Both the position numbers and the translations under genes were made by a program. From Glandiceps talaboti (Eukaryota > Hemichordata > Enteropneusta > Spengelidae), in contig NC_135550.1 in the NCBI RefSeq assembly GCF_964340395.1, positions 12,758,408-12,822,407 on the forward strand: 64,000 bases of DNA, written 5' to 3'. The notes beneath the pieces are model-generated. The model did no database searches and had not been told where the DNA came from. It saw only the letters and a list, made by a program, of their open reading frames with translations. This document shows positions 13,593 to 28,129 of the stretch, piece after piece. How positions within the stretch are numbered: the stretch's first letter is position 1; each line of letters starts with the position of its first letter.

Positions 13593-16500
13593 AAATAATT
13601 TGAATAAATAAATAAATAGCTATATGTATATGACAATATTACATAACTATACAAAAGGTCTTTGGATCAAGCAACAAATTGAAAATAGGTAAATAAATAA
13701 AAAGAACACATAACTGAAATAATGTTGCAGACTGTCTTGAGACTAATGAAATGGGACGGAAATAGAGAATATATTCACTGAAACAGTACCACAAGTATTG
13801 CCATGGGCACGGAGTTCCAAATTTTGAGAGCTGCATATTTGAAAATTGTGTTGGCTAATTGAAAGGTGTATAGCCTTTGGGATTAGTAAATTATCATTGA
13901 TGTTGTCTTGGCATTTCGAGTCGGCCTCTGCACTTTTAATATCTTCAACTTTCGGATTTAGACACAACAAATGGCTTTAACCTTTCACGGAGACAGTGCC
14001 TTCAGCTCCATTGGGCATTTCCTCTCGTGTAAATACCACGGGACTACTCTCTTCATACCCTCCATCTTCATTTTGTATAATTACATGTAAGGTAATAATA
14101 CTAAACACACATCCCAAAGAAAATATTACGATATGAAGAATATTACGAAATGATTGGGATGTCATAATACAATTGTAACAAACTTATTTCGGAGATTCGT
14201 GCAGGGTTTTTTTTCTTCTGGTTTCGAATCGATAACAAATAGCCATTTTTGAACGTAATTTCACAGTTGTAATGAGATACGTTCCAAACTCGATATTCGA
14301 CTCGTGAGCAATTTACTGGTCTACGATAAAAGCTAGGAGCTGTGAGCATATCGATACGTTGCTCTTCCTTGCTCCGGAACATTTACCATTTACAGGGTTT
14401 TCATACATGGTGATTTGTTTTTGAATACCATGTTCTATATATATCTTTACTTTCACCGAAGAAATAAACTTTCTATGTACCATATTTACATTCAACAGAA
14501 TATTACGTTGGTTATTACACCGAGACCATTCAACTCTAAGCTGTGGAGTTCAACGTAATTACACACTATGCACGACACGAATTCAAGTAATCAAATATTC
14601 GACAGTTCCTGAAATTTGTAACTGATTCATACACATACGTATAGTTATAAGTAAATGAATGGTAATAAAAACGTATGTTGAAATTGTTTGTTTCGATCGG
14701 TTTTGTAATAAAATATCGCTATACTAATATTTGTCCAAATTAAAAACATTAAAAGTATCAGCAATTTATCATTTTTTAAATGACAAATGGAGCGTGTTTA
14801 GCGACAAATATGTATTACCACAACGTCCAAGTATATTATTTTATAATGTCTCAAATTTCACTGGCAGCCTGACAAATAAAACTACACGTCGGCGTATTGG
14901 CTTACCTTTGTGTCAAACTTTATTGAATTTGTTTTATATGGATTGGCATATTACCATGTAACGATTAAATAATACAGTTGGGCGGACAAGCTTTTCCACA
15001 AACACTCAAGCAAAATGTCACCACCAACTGTGGGGGTTCATGATACACTTATACGTACGCAAAATTAAATGATAAAAAAGAACAACAGTTAAACTACTTG
15101 AATATGTGTAACATCTTTTTTTCATCAAATTATTAACAGTTATATATATTTTGAATTAGCTCTAACTCCCAATAGATATGGCTAAATCTGTTTCGATATG
15201 AAGATGATAAAAGCTTGACAAGCTAATAGCTCTAAGTTCATGCTGTGTTTTGTTTATCTCTCTACTAACATGATTTGGGATATGTAAAAAAAAAATAACG
15301 GTTACGTAACGGTCTCTAAATTCAGCATTTGTGTCAGCAAGAGAGGATGAATGTAACAGTGTATTTCCGCGCAACAAAAAGAAAAGAAACGGGCATGTAC
15401 ATCATGAGTGGAATTGTGTTTAGCATTCACTCCATTCAAATTCGAGTGAGTGACTATCGGCGAAATATCAACGAGAACAAAAATTCAATAACAATCAAAT
15501 ATAATCATCAGGTTTGAATTAATGGCACTTTCGGGAGGCGGCAACGTACACGCGTAATGCGAGTACCGTGTACAGGCAGCATGGCGCAAGACGCTGACAT
15601 ATAGTTTATGACTTTCAGTAAAAATAATCTACCATTATTAATAGATTCCGATTTGATTAATCCTGTTTCTGTGTGTTTAGCCGTCATTTATAACATTTGT
15701 TCTTACAATGACTTGTATCCCCAGAACAATATGTCAGAGGAAATGAAAAAACACCAATTATCTATGTTGACAAAGGAAACGGAAATACTCTCTATTTTCT
15801 AATTAGTTGGGTTTTGTAAAGTCCCTTGGTTGTCTGCACGTCTAGCTTGCTGTGACCTCTTGACCTTTCTGCACCAGTCGAAACCAACCATGCCTTCGTA
15901 CTATTCTCATCCACTCGGATACGACTCTTTGCATTGTGTTTGTTTATTCGGTTTTCGAAAAGTGCATTTCTTGTAATTCAAAGTTTATATCCTTAGTGTG
16001 AGTACTATCATATTTTTGTATAACTAAGAAAGTGAGTTTTATTTAGATGCTACTGTGTGGTTCTTGAATCTCAAGTTTTGTCTTTCAATCATAAACCGTG
16101 ACATGCCTACTTTAAAATTTTTTATTTTGTATCCATTCCGAAAATAGCCTCTGATTTTGTCAAATTGTGTTTTTGCTTCAAATTAAAGTAAGTCACAAGA
16201 AGTTAATTTCTGTGAGTAGTCACTTGGCCTGTTTAGACACACATAACGAATAATTGTAACTTCTCATTTCGGACAAAATTTATGGCGTGATTGTAGCACA
16301 CGGTGCACACCCCAGGCTCTTGTTCAAATCTGCTGCCGTTATTACCGTGATTTATCGTACTGTAACGGTATCGATCGGCTCGTGTACGAGTATTAGCCGC
16401 CGTACTACGAACTTTATCAAAGCGCCATTACATACTAGTATACTATGCATACCACGTAGATTGAAGCATCTTTGTATCAATATTGTTATCGTATCGTATT

Positions 16501-19500
16501 GTGATTGTGATGGGAACTCAATAAGACATGTGTTATGTGTGTGTGAAAATATGTGTGTGTCGAAATATGAATGGGGTCATATCCCATGACGCTGAAAGAT
16601 TTACAAAGAAAATATGTAAGCAAAAAATAGTAAATGCTTGAAAATCGGCAGCTCTCGTTTCAATATTTTCATAGTTTCCATTTCGAAGAAACGTGACATG
16701 AAATTAAAAGAAATGAAATGATAATGTTTAAGATGTTATTTTTATCCGGTATATTTATCTGCCAACAAATTGTCTGTTTGTTTGGTTCTTTGTTTGTTTG
16801 TTTGTGTTTTTTGTTTGTTTGTTTGTTTGTTTGTTTGTTTGTTTGTTTGTTTGTTTGTTTGTTTGTTTGTTTGTTTGCTTGTTTGTTATTAGGAAACTAA
16901 CCGCGTTTTTAAATTTCGTAGACGACGGGAGAATGTGGTTCGGAACACCCTGTAATTAACTAAAACAAATCGCGGATTCAACGTCCAGTGTGTGTACTTT
17001 AATTAATTATATCAAATATTTAATTAAATCGATTTTAAAAAACCCATTCATAACAATATATAATTAGCTCTAGCCCCGGTAATTATTAAATTTGACTTTT
17101 GTAATTAAATAGTTGTGTTCGTAGAACAAATGACGGATGGAACACGCAATAGCTCTACTAAATTGCATTTACAATGTTATGCATCGAGGGTTTTTTATAT
17201 TTTGGATGGATGGAGACATCCATGCATTGTAAATAACAAGATAAACTAAACGTGGCATCATGGATTAATATTCCAAGCATAAGCAATCTTGTTCAAACCA
17301 TGGAAGGCGCCCTTCTTTGTTTTTGTTCATAAACGCCTTATTGGAAGAATTTAGAGTGAGCATTGGTCGAGGTTGCTCAGACAAGCTCGAGTCCTTTGAT
17401 ATGTCAATGTATATTGACAAGTTTTAGACCTAGACCCATCAGGAAGAGAGTGTCTAATATTTCACAATTTATGGTTGCTCCTCGTCAATTTTCCCTAGAA
17501 ATAATGAAAAGTTATATTTTCACCCAAAAGTACGCCAATCTCAAACAATAACGATAAAACTCTTTCAAAAATAAAATAGTTTTTGAAGACATTTATCAAT
17601 ATTAGTTGCTGAGATATATGCATGTTAAACTTAACAATAACAGTTAATACCGTGATATACGTTAGAAGACCGTGTTTCGGCTCATCTCTCCGGCAAGACT
17701 CGTACAGTGAAAGAGGGAAACCCCATCTATTCATTTTATTTATCTGGGGGGAAAAGCTAGCACAAAACACTACATCATAAAAATAGAAAGCTAAAAGTAG
17801 TCTTGGATTGGAAAATGTGCGTACGTGTACAAGAATAAACACGCTGTGTGGTTTATTCCAGATTAGCCAAATCTCTGAGTTTTGAATACGGTGACCATGT
17901 TATTAATCTCATCGCATGATAGAAATTTCATCTCTGTCGGTTCTTGTTTCTTTTTAAAACTTAAAGAACAGCTTGCATTGAATTAAAGACCGGTAGCTAT
18001 ACGATATGTACATGTCATGTTGTAAACATTGACTGAATCAATTACTGTTCCACCTGCAAACGTATGTATATGTATATAGTGTCAGCTAGCGATCGATTCC
18101 TGTACTAATAATTATTGCACCCATATTGCTATAGGGGCGAGATCAAAAGTTCAATGTAGGATCTAAAACAAATATTTTAGTTTGGCCTCAGACACCCCCC
18201 CCCCCACCCCCCACCCCCACACACTACCCCCTTCTAACTTAATTGGTCAAAATTGACAATTGTTTTCAGACAGCACAATCAATTTCACATCAGTATGTAG
18301 TCGTATGTAGAACTATGAATACAAAGCCAGTATGTAGTGAGGAGAAAAAAAATGATTGTATTTTAGTGCCATGCATTTACTACAATTCTTCAATTTCTCA
18401 ATTTGACATTTTTAGAAATATTCGTATTTAGAGGTACAAATGTGCAACCAGACCAATTAAAAGTTAAATCGTTTTTTGTAGGATGAAAAGTAAAATGGTT
18501 CAACCCCCCCCCCCCCAACTTTATTATCATAGAATTATAAATATTATTTCGCCCATGATCATAATAATTTCAAAGTTAAGGTCAGAGTCCATACCAAGTG
18601 AGATTTACTACAATGTAACACACAAATGATGTTGAATAGGAAATGGCGCTGGGCGGCGCTGGACGCTTATTCCATTTTCAAGTCAGTGGTCGTCCTCATG
18701 TCCCTACGTCGTTATTGCCAGATAAATCATCAACATTGCAAATTATGGTTGGGGGGGGGGTCTCGAAAGTCTTAACCTGACATAAACACAGATTACAGTT
18801 AAACTCTATATGGCTTTAATGACAAATGAATCATTCCCTGACAAACCTATTCTAAATGTACGTGCCAAAAACAAGATATGGCATACCACATCATTAGAGT
18901 TTGATTTGATATGATTTAAGATGAACGTTTGCCCTTCGAGGATTACAGTATTGTGAATTGTATATATTTTTATATTTGTGTGTGTGTGTGTTTTAAGTTG
19001 TGGCCTATATCACGACCTGATCTCATCTATCATAGCCATATATCACCTATGGCTGATTAACAACAGACGGAGTCTGATTAAATAATACAAGCAAAGTTTA
19101 CAACCCTGATTAAGTAATTTACTGTCCCTAGCTTTGCACAGTTATGTAGATTTAGTGTAGATTTACGAACTCAAATTATAGCACATGCAACCAGCTTTGA
19201 ATATGTATTTGAATTTCACTGTAAGCTTAATAAGGGCAATACAACTGAGCGAATTATATGGAAGCTATTGAATTAACTTCGAAATACCGGGCTGTTTGAT
19301 ATTGATTAATTAGGAGGCGGCGAAACTTGAGAAAATAAAAAGCTCACCAGCATACTTCACAAAACTAAAACTTCACCAACTTGAAGTCAAATTGGTAGCC
19401 AATTTACTCCTCGACCCAGTCACACAAAATATGAAGTTCAAATGTCACATTATATTTAATTTTTTTTCCTTTTTAAGGTATTATCTGTTACCTAGTGTTG

Positions 19501-21600
19501 GTTATTACTCTATAGTCCATTCCCATCTGAAACAAGGATCATAATGTCACAACTTTTGTTAAAAATCAATTTATTTTTTACAAATACATAGACAGCTTTC
19601 TAGACGTGAAATATCTAACCCCACTAACCTGAGTGACACTCAAAGTGTGATTTCAATCCTTGCTTGTTCGTTTTAGCGTTAGAGCCAAAAGGTTATCAGC
19701 AAATGTTGGTTTTATTTACGGAGTCTGTGAAACGCCCGCTAGAATGATTTATTTGACTGGACATAAGGTATGAACATTAGTGATAATCTCATCTATTTTG
19801 AAGTGCATAACAGAGCACTTCACGCTATCGTAAAAACCACATGACGGTCTAGGCCGTTCTCTCGACACCCTGTCAAAATTGAAACACCAACCATTCGTCT
19901 CTATATATACATTGCCATTGGTTTTGACAAATTTATTTACGGTTCAGCTTGTCGACGAACTGTTATCTCAACACAGAGAGATATGCAGACACGCAAGGCC
20001 ATTCCTACTGCACCCTTGGCAACCTGTTGGATTTTAACATACAACTGTTACTAGGGCCCTGGGTGAACATGGTCGCTACATTCAGTTCTATGGTTTCTGA
20101 TTGTATTGATTTTTGTAATGGTGAATATAATAAATGCAGCACGACGCCTCTTGATGCTCAGTACGATTTTGCTGCATATAATATTACACCAGTTGCCGAC
20201 AGCTAAAGCTTTTCAAACCATTGAATCGTTCGTACACCTGCGTATATAAATAGATATGCCATCAACAGATCATTGAGACGTGTACGTACGCTGTATACAT
20301 TTAATATAGCATGTAGTGGTAGCGAAACATTAGCTTCAGAAACATGTAGAAGATAATGTGATTAACTACGATGAACATGCGCCAGAGATGAACCAGTTTC
20401 TATGTAAATTTGGTTCCAGGAGCTAAGAATGTCATTTTATCATTCTACTAACTAAAACGTGCTTAAAATCATCATTAGTAACCATGGTAACTATACCACT
20501 TATTTAGGTAAAGTAAATATCTGGGTCTGGGTATGGTATGCACAGCTAAGCACAAACTTTCCTTTTAAAAATACAGAGATAAAAATACGGGTATAAAAAT
20601 ATCGATCTACGGGTAAAAAGTTAGGATCAATAAAATCAATGCAAACGGACGTCTCGACAAGATAAAAAATAAATCATTACAGAGATAAGATAAAACGAAG
20701 ACATCATTATTGCAAAAGTCTGACACTGAAGATAATCAGACTATTATCCTTACATTTCATTCTGTATATAAAATTCACGCACTGACTACTACGGTTGTTA
20801 TATTTGTATCAATGTACATAAGGCCTAATACAATAAAAAAAATTGCGTGGTTCGATTACGCTCAATGTTAGAATAGGTGGGGTAGGTAGGTTTTTATTTT
20901 ATTTTATTATATATGTTTTCTGTGTGAGTGTCTAGTTCAGCTTTTCCATTGTTTTCCAGATGGTCTCTGTGTTGTTTATTTCTTCCTATCAGGTGCACAG
21001 CCATTACAGACTGACCGCCATGGAAAAACAGTTTTATTTTGTCTTTTCAAGTTGATGTCAGTTTCCGCATCCACTGTTTCTCGTGAGACTTCGCACAAAT
21101 TTTTGCGATTTTATTTTTTTTTCTCGAATACGTAAAAAAAATGTTTAGGATTGGCAGTGAAAAGATAGGTGGGGTCGGGTAACCGGAACTAAATAATTAT
21201 TTTTTAGGCCGAAGTAACGAAGCTTGTGGTCAGTGTAAAAAATACTTGATTCAAATATCTTATTAATCTGTAGGGGTCTTGCCTCAAGCGTATCCATATT
21301 CAACAAGTTAAGAGCCTCGTTGTCCGCCGTAAAGGGACGAATAATCCCGAGAGTTCTTTTCTGAATACTCTCCAGGGTGGCCCTGAATTGATCAGAAAGT
21401 CCCCCTTGCCACACTACGCTAGAAATTTCGAGACGTGATCTTACTAACGTGATTTCAAGGCACAACTTGAATCAACACATTAAGTGTGATAGATGGGTTC
21501 ATTCGAGTACTTCGCATTCATTTAGATAAAAAAAAAACGGGTTGGCCAATGTCCTTCAAGTTCTCAAGTATAGTTTCTACATAGTGGTAGTAGTAGCAGC

Positions 21601-21648
<48 letters not shown>

Positions 21649-24600
21649 TTTAATAAAACCTTTATTTACAAATTCAAAATTACACTGCAAATGAAGAAAC
21701 AGGAATCAAGCAAAATAAATATAAATTTCAATAATTCAGATCGATGTTGGACACGTCAGTTCATTTGCAAATTTATCTCATAAATGTGGTGAGGTCAGCA
21801 AGTAATCCTCTCAGTCGGTACTTCTGGTTTTATTCTTCTCAGTAATTTCATAGTCTATAGTACTGCTGACTCTGTAATTAAGCAGACTTCGTTAGGTGTG
21901 TGCGAGTTGTGTGCCTACAATGTCACAAAAGTACTGATCTGCGGATGCCAGTATGACGTGATGACGTCATTCTTTCAAGTCACACCTACATCCACAGACC
22001 CCATGAGGAGTATGGTGCCCAGAGTACATTGTGACAGTAATTACATAATGTGGAATTAAATTAGAATTTCAAGTGTTTCATCATTTTTTATACGGCATAA
22101 GGCTTCATTTTGTGTCCACATTAGTTTAAAGTATTCAATACGATCTGTTGATATAGACATCTGGTATTCTGTCTTTATCTTGGTGCAAATACGAGAGTGG
22201 AATATCTCTACAGGGTCAGTTTGTGTCTTATTGTTTAATTTATTCCATCGACTAAGGTGAATGGATAGTTTAACTGTACAGGTGAGATAGGTATACAGTC
22301 GGAACACCTGTTTGTTTACAAAGTGTGCAGACTTTTTATTGTATCTTGGCAGTAAGATGTACCACCATAGTGGTAGAGGGGTTTCTGATTCTAGTAACTT
22401 TGTAGACAAATTATTATAAAATTGGAGGACTGGTTTGATGTGTGTACACTCTAAAAATACATGTAAGAGAGTATCCTTTTCATCACAAAAGGGACAGTTG
22501 CCATGGGATTGGAGTTTACTGTTTTGTAAGAAGGTTCCAGTTGGATAGGCACCATGGAAAAAACGCCACATAAAGTCACCTTCACGTTTACCTATAGGAA
22601 GTGTGTAACATGCTTTGTAGTTTGGCTTAAGTGTGTTCGGTAAACTAAGTATATCCCTCCAGATAGTATCAAGAGTGTATGGATTCTTACGATAGAGATT
22701 ACGTTCTACTAAAAATTTGTAGATTGAACCCCTTTCTATTTTATAGAGTGGTAAATTCAGGTCATCGCTTTCGTAGATATCAAAACTGTAATGTGTAGTA
22801 ACGGGATCAAGGGGTTTGTTTTCAAGGAAGTAATTATTAAGTTTGTTTTTCCATTCTGTAGGTATTGCTTTATGAATTGTTTCTATAGTTAGGTCGAGAA
22901 TTCTTTTAGAGTGGATTGTGACTTTTTGAAACAAATACTCATTGTTGTGCCACTCTGTCGTTTCATCGTTAATCAGGTCCTTAATTCGAGTTATACCTCC
23001 GTCAACAAAGTGTTGACTGTGGAATGGTTCAAGCTGTAATGGATGTAAAATGAGGGGGTTGTGAAACAAAGGTTCATTGAGTATGTCGTTTATTGTTTCA
23101 GGCATTCCTTTCCGTTTAACATTGCACTGCTGCCAGAAGGACAAAATATCTTGGTAAAATGGGGGAGAATAGGTCAATGGGTAATTAAATCGAGTTACAA
23201 GGAGTTGTTTGCAATAGTTCAGGTTACCAATTTTACTAAAGTAGAGATCGGTAAAAAGGAAATTCGGATGATCGTTGCATCTATACAGATATCTCTGTAT
23301 ATAGCGCAGTCTAAACGTATATAGTCGAGAGGTTAAGTGTGTTAAACCCAGTCCTCCCTTTTCAAGGGGAAGATAGATCACCTCTGAGCGTACCCAGTGA
23401 TGGCCATGCCATACAAAGTCAAGAAATGCTTTTTCGAGAAAGTTTACAAGTTCCTTTGGAGGACACAGACACATAAATTTGTGATTAAGTTTAGATGCTA
23501 TCAGCTGATTAATGACCTTTACGCGTCCGTGATATGACATTACAGGTAAAAATCTGGACCACCATTCTAATTTTGTTTGAACTTTGTGACCAAGTTCACT
23601 CCAGTTTTTATTTGTATAGTGTTTAGAATTTCCCATATAGATTCCTAAAAGCTTTAGTCCCTCGTTATTCCACTTAAGTCCCATTGGTGAGTCTTCGCGA
23701 CTTTTCCAACGTCCAGACCACAAACCTTCAGACTTTCCAATATTAACCTTAGCATTTGTAGCTCTTTCATATACATTAATCCACTTAGTAAGTTTAGTAA
23801 AATCGTCAGTATGTGTAGTAATAAATTCAACATCATCAGCATAAGCCGATAGATGAATTTTCCTTTTTGTGTTTGATAAACGGAGACCATTCATGCCACT
23901 TTCGGTACGGATTTTATGCAAAAAAGGCTCAATTGCAAGAACATATAATTGGCCTGACAATGGACAACCCTGTCGAATTCCCCTGTTAAACTCAATTGGG
24001 GCAGTAAGGTTACTGTTTATACGAACGAGGCATTGCGCCTCAGAGTATATCAATTTGATGTAACGAATAAATTGTTCACCAAAACCAAAGGATTTCAGGG
24101 TGTTAAAGAGGTAAGCTTGGTTCACCCGATCGAAGGCCTTTTCTTGATCTAAGGCGACAATCCCTAAGTTTATTCCTGTTTGGTTGCAGTAGTGTATACT
24201 ATCCCTTATCAAATTGATGTTATCTTCAATATTACGACCTGGTATGCTACAGGTTTGATCTGTATGTATGATGCTTCCAAGAACGTTACGTAGGCGCAGA
24301 GAAAGACATTTAGTAAATATTTTGTAATCACTACAAAGTAAACTAACTGGTCGCCAGTTTTTTAAGAGAGTGCTGTCTCCTTTCTTTGGGATAAGACTGA
24401 TGATGGCACGGCGACTAGATTGAGGAAGTTCACCATTTCTAATACAGGCGTGTAAAACATGGAAATCTTGTCCTATTATATGCCAGAACTTTTTATAGAA
24501 CTCGTTGGGAAGTCCGTCAATTCCTGGTGAGCGATTGTTAGAGAGTTGTTTGATGGCATTTGTAAGTTCCTCTAACGTTATATTAGAATCACAGTAGTTT

Positions 24601-27600
24601 ATGTCATCATCGTTAAGTTGGGGTAGGTCTGTTAGTAATTTGTGTTCGTCAATCGTTGAAGTAGGTTCAGGCGTGTAAAGATTTTGGTAAAATGTGTGTG
24701 TCATTTTGCTGATTTCTGACTGATCAGTTGTTAGTGTTTTATCGTCGAGACGTAACTGTGTTATTATTTTGCGGCTATTTTGCCGTTTTTCGAGACGGGA
24801 AAAGAAGTCTCCCGACGTTTCACTCTCGTGTAAAAGATTGTGTCTAGCCCGCACTGCAGCACCCCTGCTCTCAGACAGTGTATAAGCCTTCAAGCATTCT
24901 ATTTTGTCATTGTACATGGGAAGAAGGTCTGGGTTTGAGGTAATGTTCTGTTCGATATATTTAATTTCGTTTTCAAGACTTTGTTTTGCTTCCTTGATAT
25001 TTTGCATTTTACTTGTTGCATATTGTTGAGTGAGCCATTTTATTTTGTGTTTGCCTATGTCCCACCAGTGTTGGATTTTTCCAAATGTCCCTTTTTCTGT
25101 TTGCCACTGAGTCCAAAAATCACGAAGGAGGTCACAGTAATGTTCATCATCCAGTAGTTGCGTGTTTAAACACCAAACAGGAGAGTGGTTTTTAACTTTA
25201 GAAAGTGAGAGTTTAAGTTTAACCACTGAGTGGTCTGTGAAGGCTCGTGACCCAGTAAAGATTCCTGTTGTGTCTATACGTGTGGACAGGTGTTTAGATA
25301 TGTAAAACCTATCAAGTCTTGCAGCTGTTGTATTGGTATGATTGTGCCATGTATACTCTCTGGTGTTGCTATGGTGATACCTCCACGAATCAACTAATTT
25401 ATATTTGTGTATGATTTTATCAAGACTAATGGAGGTACGGTTGTCTGGCTCTTTACTGCTAGTTCGGTCGATTGTAGGGTCAATGGTACAATTGAAGTCT
25501 CCCCCTAGGATAACGGGATCATCATCCAAATCAGTTATTAATTCATTTAATTTCTGAAAGATTTCCAGTCTCTCATTAGCATGGTTCGGTGCATATATAT
25601 TGATTAGATGGATTTGATCGTCATTTATCCGAACATGTACATGTAATAGTCTTCCGTGTATGACGTTGTTTGTTGATAAGATATCTACATTTTTATGAGG
25701 AGAGCACAAGATAGCAATACCTGCATTATTTGTATTTAAGTGGGAAAAGACACTGGTTCCTCTCCATACAATGCGCCAAGTAGGCTCATCGGCAATCTTT
25801 GTATGCGTTTCTTGGAGGAAATAAAAATCACTATTATGGTTTTTCTTTAAATAATCAAATACTTGATACCGTTTAAGTGGATCACGTCCTCCCCGTATAT
25901 TGGGTGTTGTACAGGTGAGACTACTCATAATTATAATGGTGGTGATAATGGTAATTGGTCGACATTCCATTGTATGGCTAGAAAGGAGGGTAATTCTTAG
26001 GACGTTGAGCTCTGTGTTGTTAGACTTGTAACTTTCAAGTGTTTAACGAGCTTTGCTTTTATTTTGTATACTCTCGCCTTTTCTGCATTGGTAAGGTTTT
26101 CGTTATTGCGGTAGTTCTTAAAGCTGTTGATTAATATCTTAAGATCTGGGCAAAATTCAATACATCTGTCGACCATTTTCTTACAGTGCATACTGTCACG
26201 AAGGAATTCCCGAATTGAATCGGCTGATAACGTATTTTGTTGGCTATTTTCTCCCATTTGTGACATTTCAGACATATCAGATATTACCGATTCAGTATCA
26301 TCTCCATCATGAATGGATTCGTCATAGATTAACACGTGGTTCAGGTGATATAAATATGTCTTGTGATGGCTGGTCGGCTGTGTTATCTACCATGGGATAG
26401 AGGTCAGCAGCACGGGGAATCGAGGAGTCCGAAAGTTCGAGGGAGGAAAATTGGTACTGAGAGGAGGAGCTTGAAGAAGAGGGGGAGAAAGATGAGAGAG
26501 AGGGAGAGGGAGGAAAGGTGGAAGGAGGGGTTCGTACCCTCTCTTCAACAGATTCACTTTCAGTACTTTCAATATTTTGTCTGTTCGTTTCACCGTTTTC
26601 ATTAGTGTTCTTTGTATCATCTGGTCTGTTTTCATTCTCGTTATTGTCTTTGTTGTTGTTGTTTGTTGGTATTGGAATATCTATATGTTTACCGGTGTCA
26701 GTGGTGTTAGTTTCTTGATCTCGATCTAACATGTAAACATCTGTAGCATCGTGAAAGTTGTCATTATCGATGTCGTCTTTGTCCCCTGTATCTTCACGTG
26801 TGTCGTTGTCGTTGTTGTTTGTTTCACTATCATTGTTAGTTGAAGTGTCTCCTGTATTTCCGTGTGTATCTTTATCTGTTTGTAAATCATTGTTAGTATC
26901 ATGTGTTTTACTTCTGTCGTGCGTTGATTCATTTATGTCACTCGGGGAATCATTAGTACGTGGGTTTTGAGTGCTTGTATTACTGTCTTGGGCGTTACCT
27001 TCGTCGGCAGGAGTTTCTACATTCCTGCGACAATTGCGTTGTATATGGCCTGGCATGCCGCATTTATAACATTTAAACTCATATGTTGATATGTAGATAC
27101 GGTATGCTCTGTTCTCATGTCTTACATGGAAATGGCCTTCTACTTCATCTTTGTTATGAAGGAGTATGTAAATTTGTCTACGAAAGGACTGAACATGTTT
27201 CAAGTTTTGTTTCTTACATCCTAGTGGAATTGGCTTCATGTCACTAACAAACTTCCCGTAAATGGAAAGTTCACCCTTAAGTACATCATTTGGTATAAAA
27301 GGTGGGACACCAGATAGAATAACTTTGGTCGCAGGTTTCACTACGGGTTCAACATTTATCCAGGTGCCATCGATTGTTAGTCCACGCATACAAATCGTAT
27401 CAACCCAAGTGACTGACCCGAAGTAAATTATGACACTCCCATTTGCCCGAGAAGCAGCTATGATATTTTCTGGACCAACAATCTCAGAAATTTTCTCTAC
27501 ATACGACTCCACTTTTAAGCCGTCAATTGCGGAACATCTTATTCCATGTTTGCTAGTCAAACCAGCAAAAGCACTACGTATCTGGCTAGAAGGCCAGGTA

Positions 27601-27970
27601 GCCATCTTTGCTACGCAGGCCGAAGCCAAAATGAGAAACAAGAAAACGACTAAAAAGGATAAGAAACAAGAGAAAACTTGAAAATTAACTTACAGAGAGG
27701 TGACGAAGTCTCTTACCCAGGATACTAGGGTGAGAAAACAAGTGGATGCACAACAGTAAGCTGGGATTCGTACGATTTCACGGAGCTTCACTACAACACG
27801 TCTACCAAGCAGTAGTAGTAGTAGTAGTAGTAGAAGTAGTAGAAGTAGTAGTATTAGTAGCAGTAGCAGTGGTAGTGGTAGTAGTTGTAGTAGTAGTAGT
27901 AGTATTGGTGGTGGTGGTGGTGGTGGTGGTGGTGGTGGTGGTAGTAGTAGTGGTAGCAGTGGTAGCAGTA

Positions 27971-28042
<72 letters not shown>

Positions 28043-28060
28043 CTAGTAGTGGTGGTGGTG

Positions 28061-28129
<69 letters not shown>

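Larger units (their letters stand above)
21649..27811 (-). mobile_element. Near-full-length Tx1/L1-lineage non-LTR retrotransposon (LINE)
   Basis: About 6.2 kb on the minus strand: a 5' UTR of about 200 bp (27,606-27,811), ORF1 with one frameshift, a 26-bp gap, intact ORF2 and a 3' UTR of about 400 bp carrying AATAAA (21,661-21,666 on the plus strand as TTTATT). ORF2 has an APE endonuclease and a reverse transcriptase with YADD, but no RNase H. ORF1 carries a CCHC knuckle. This layout, together with the conserved region after the RT (LGIYMGN, then [10 protein letters not shown]), is that of the Tx1 branch of L1. It lies antisense within intron 1 of the GPCR gene. An uninterrupted ORF2 implies recent insertion. 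Both ends abut (AGT)n, so no target-site duplication can be defined. Confidence 0.85.

Noticed and set aside
26363-26970. Plus-strand open frames opposite LINE ORF1 (Ser/Leu/Val-rich)
   Set aside because: Antisense shadows of the ORF1 hydrophilic linker; no start context or domain.
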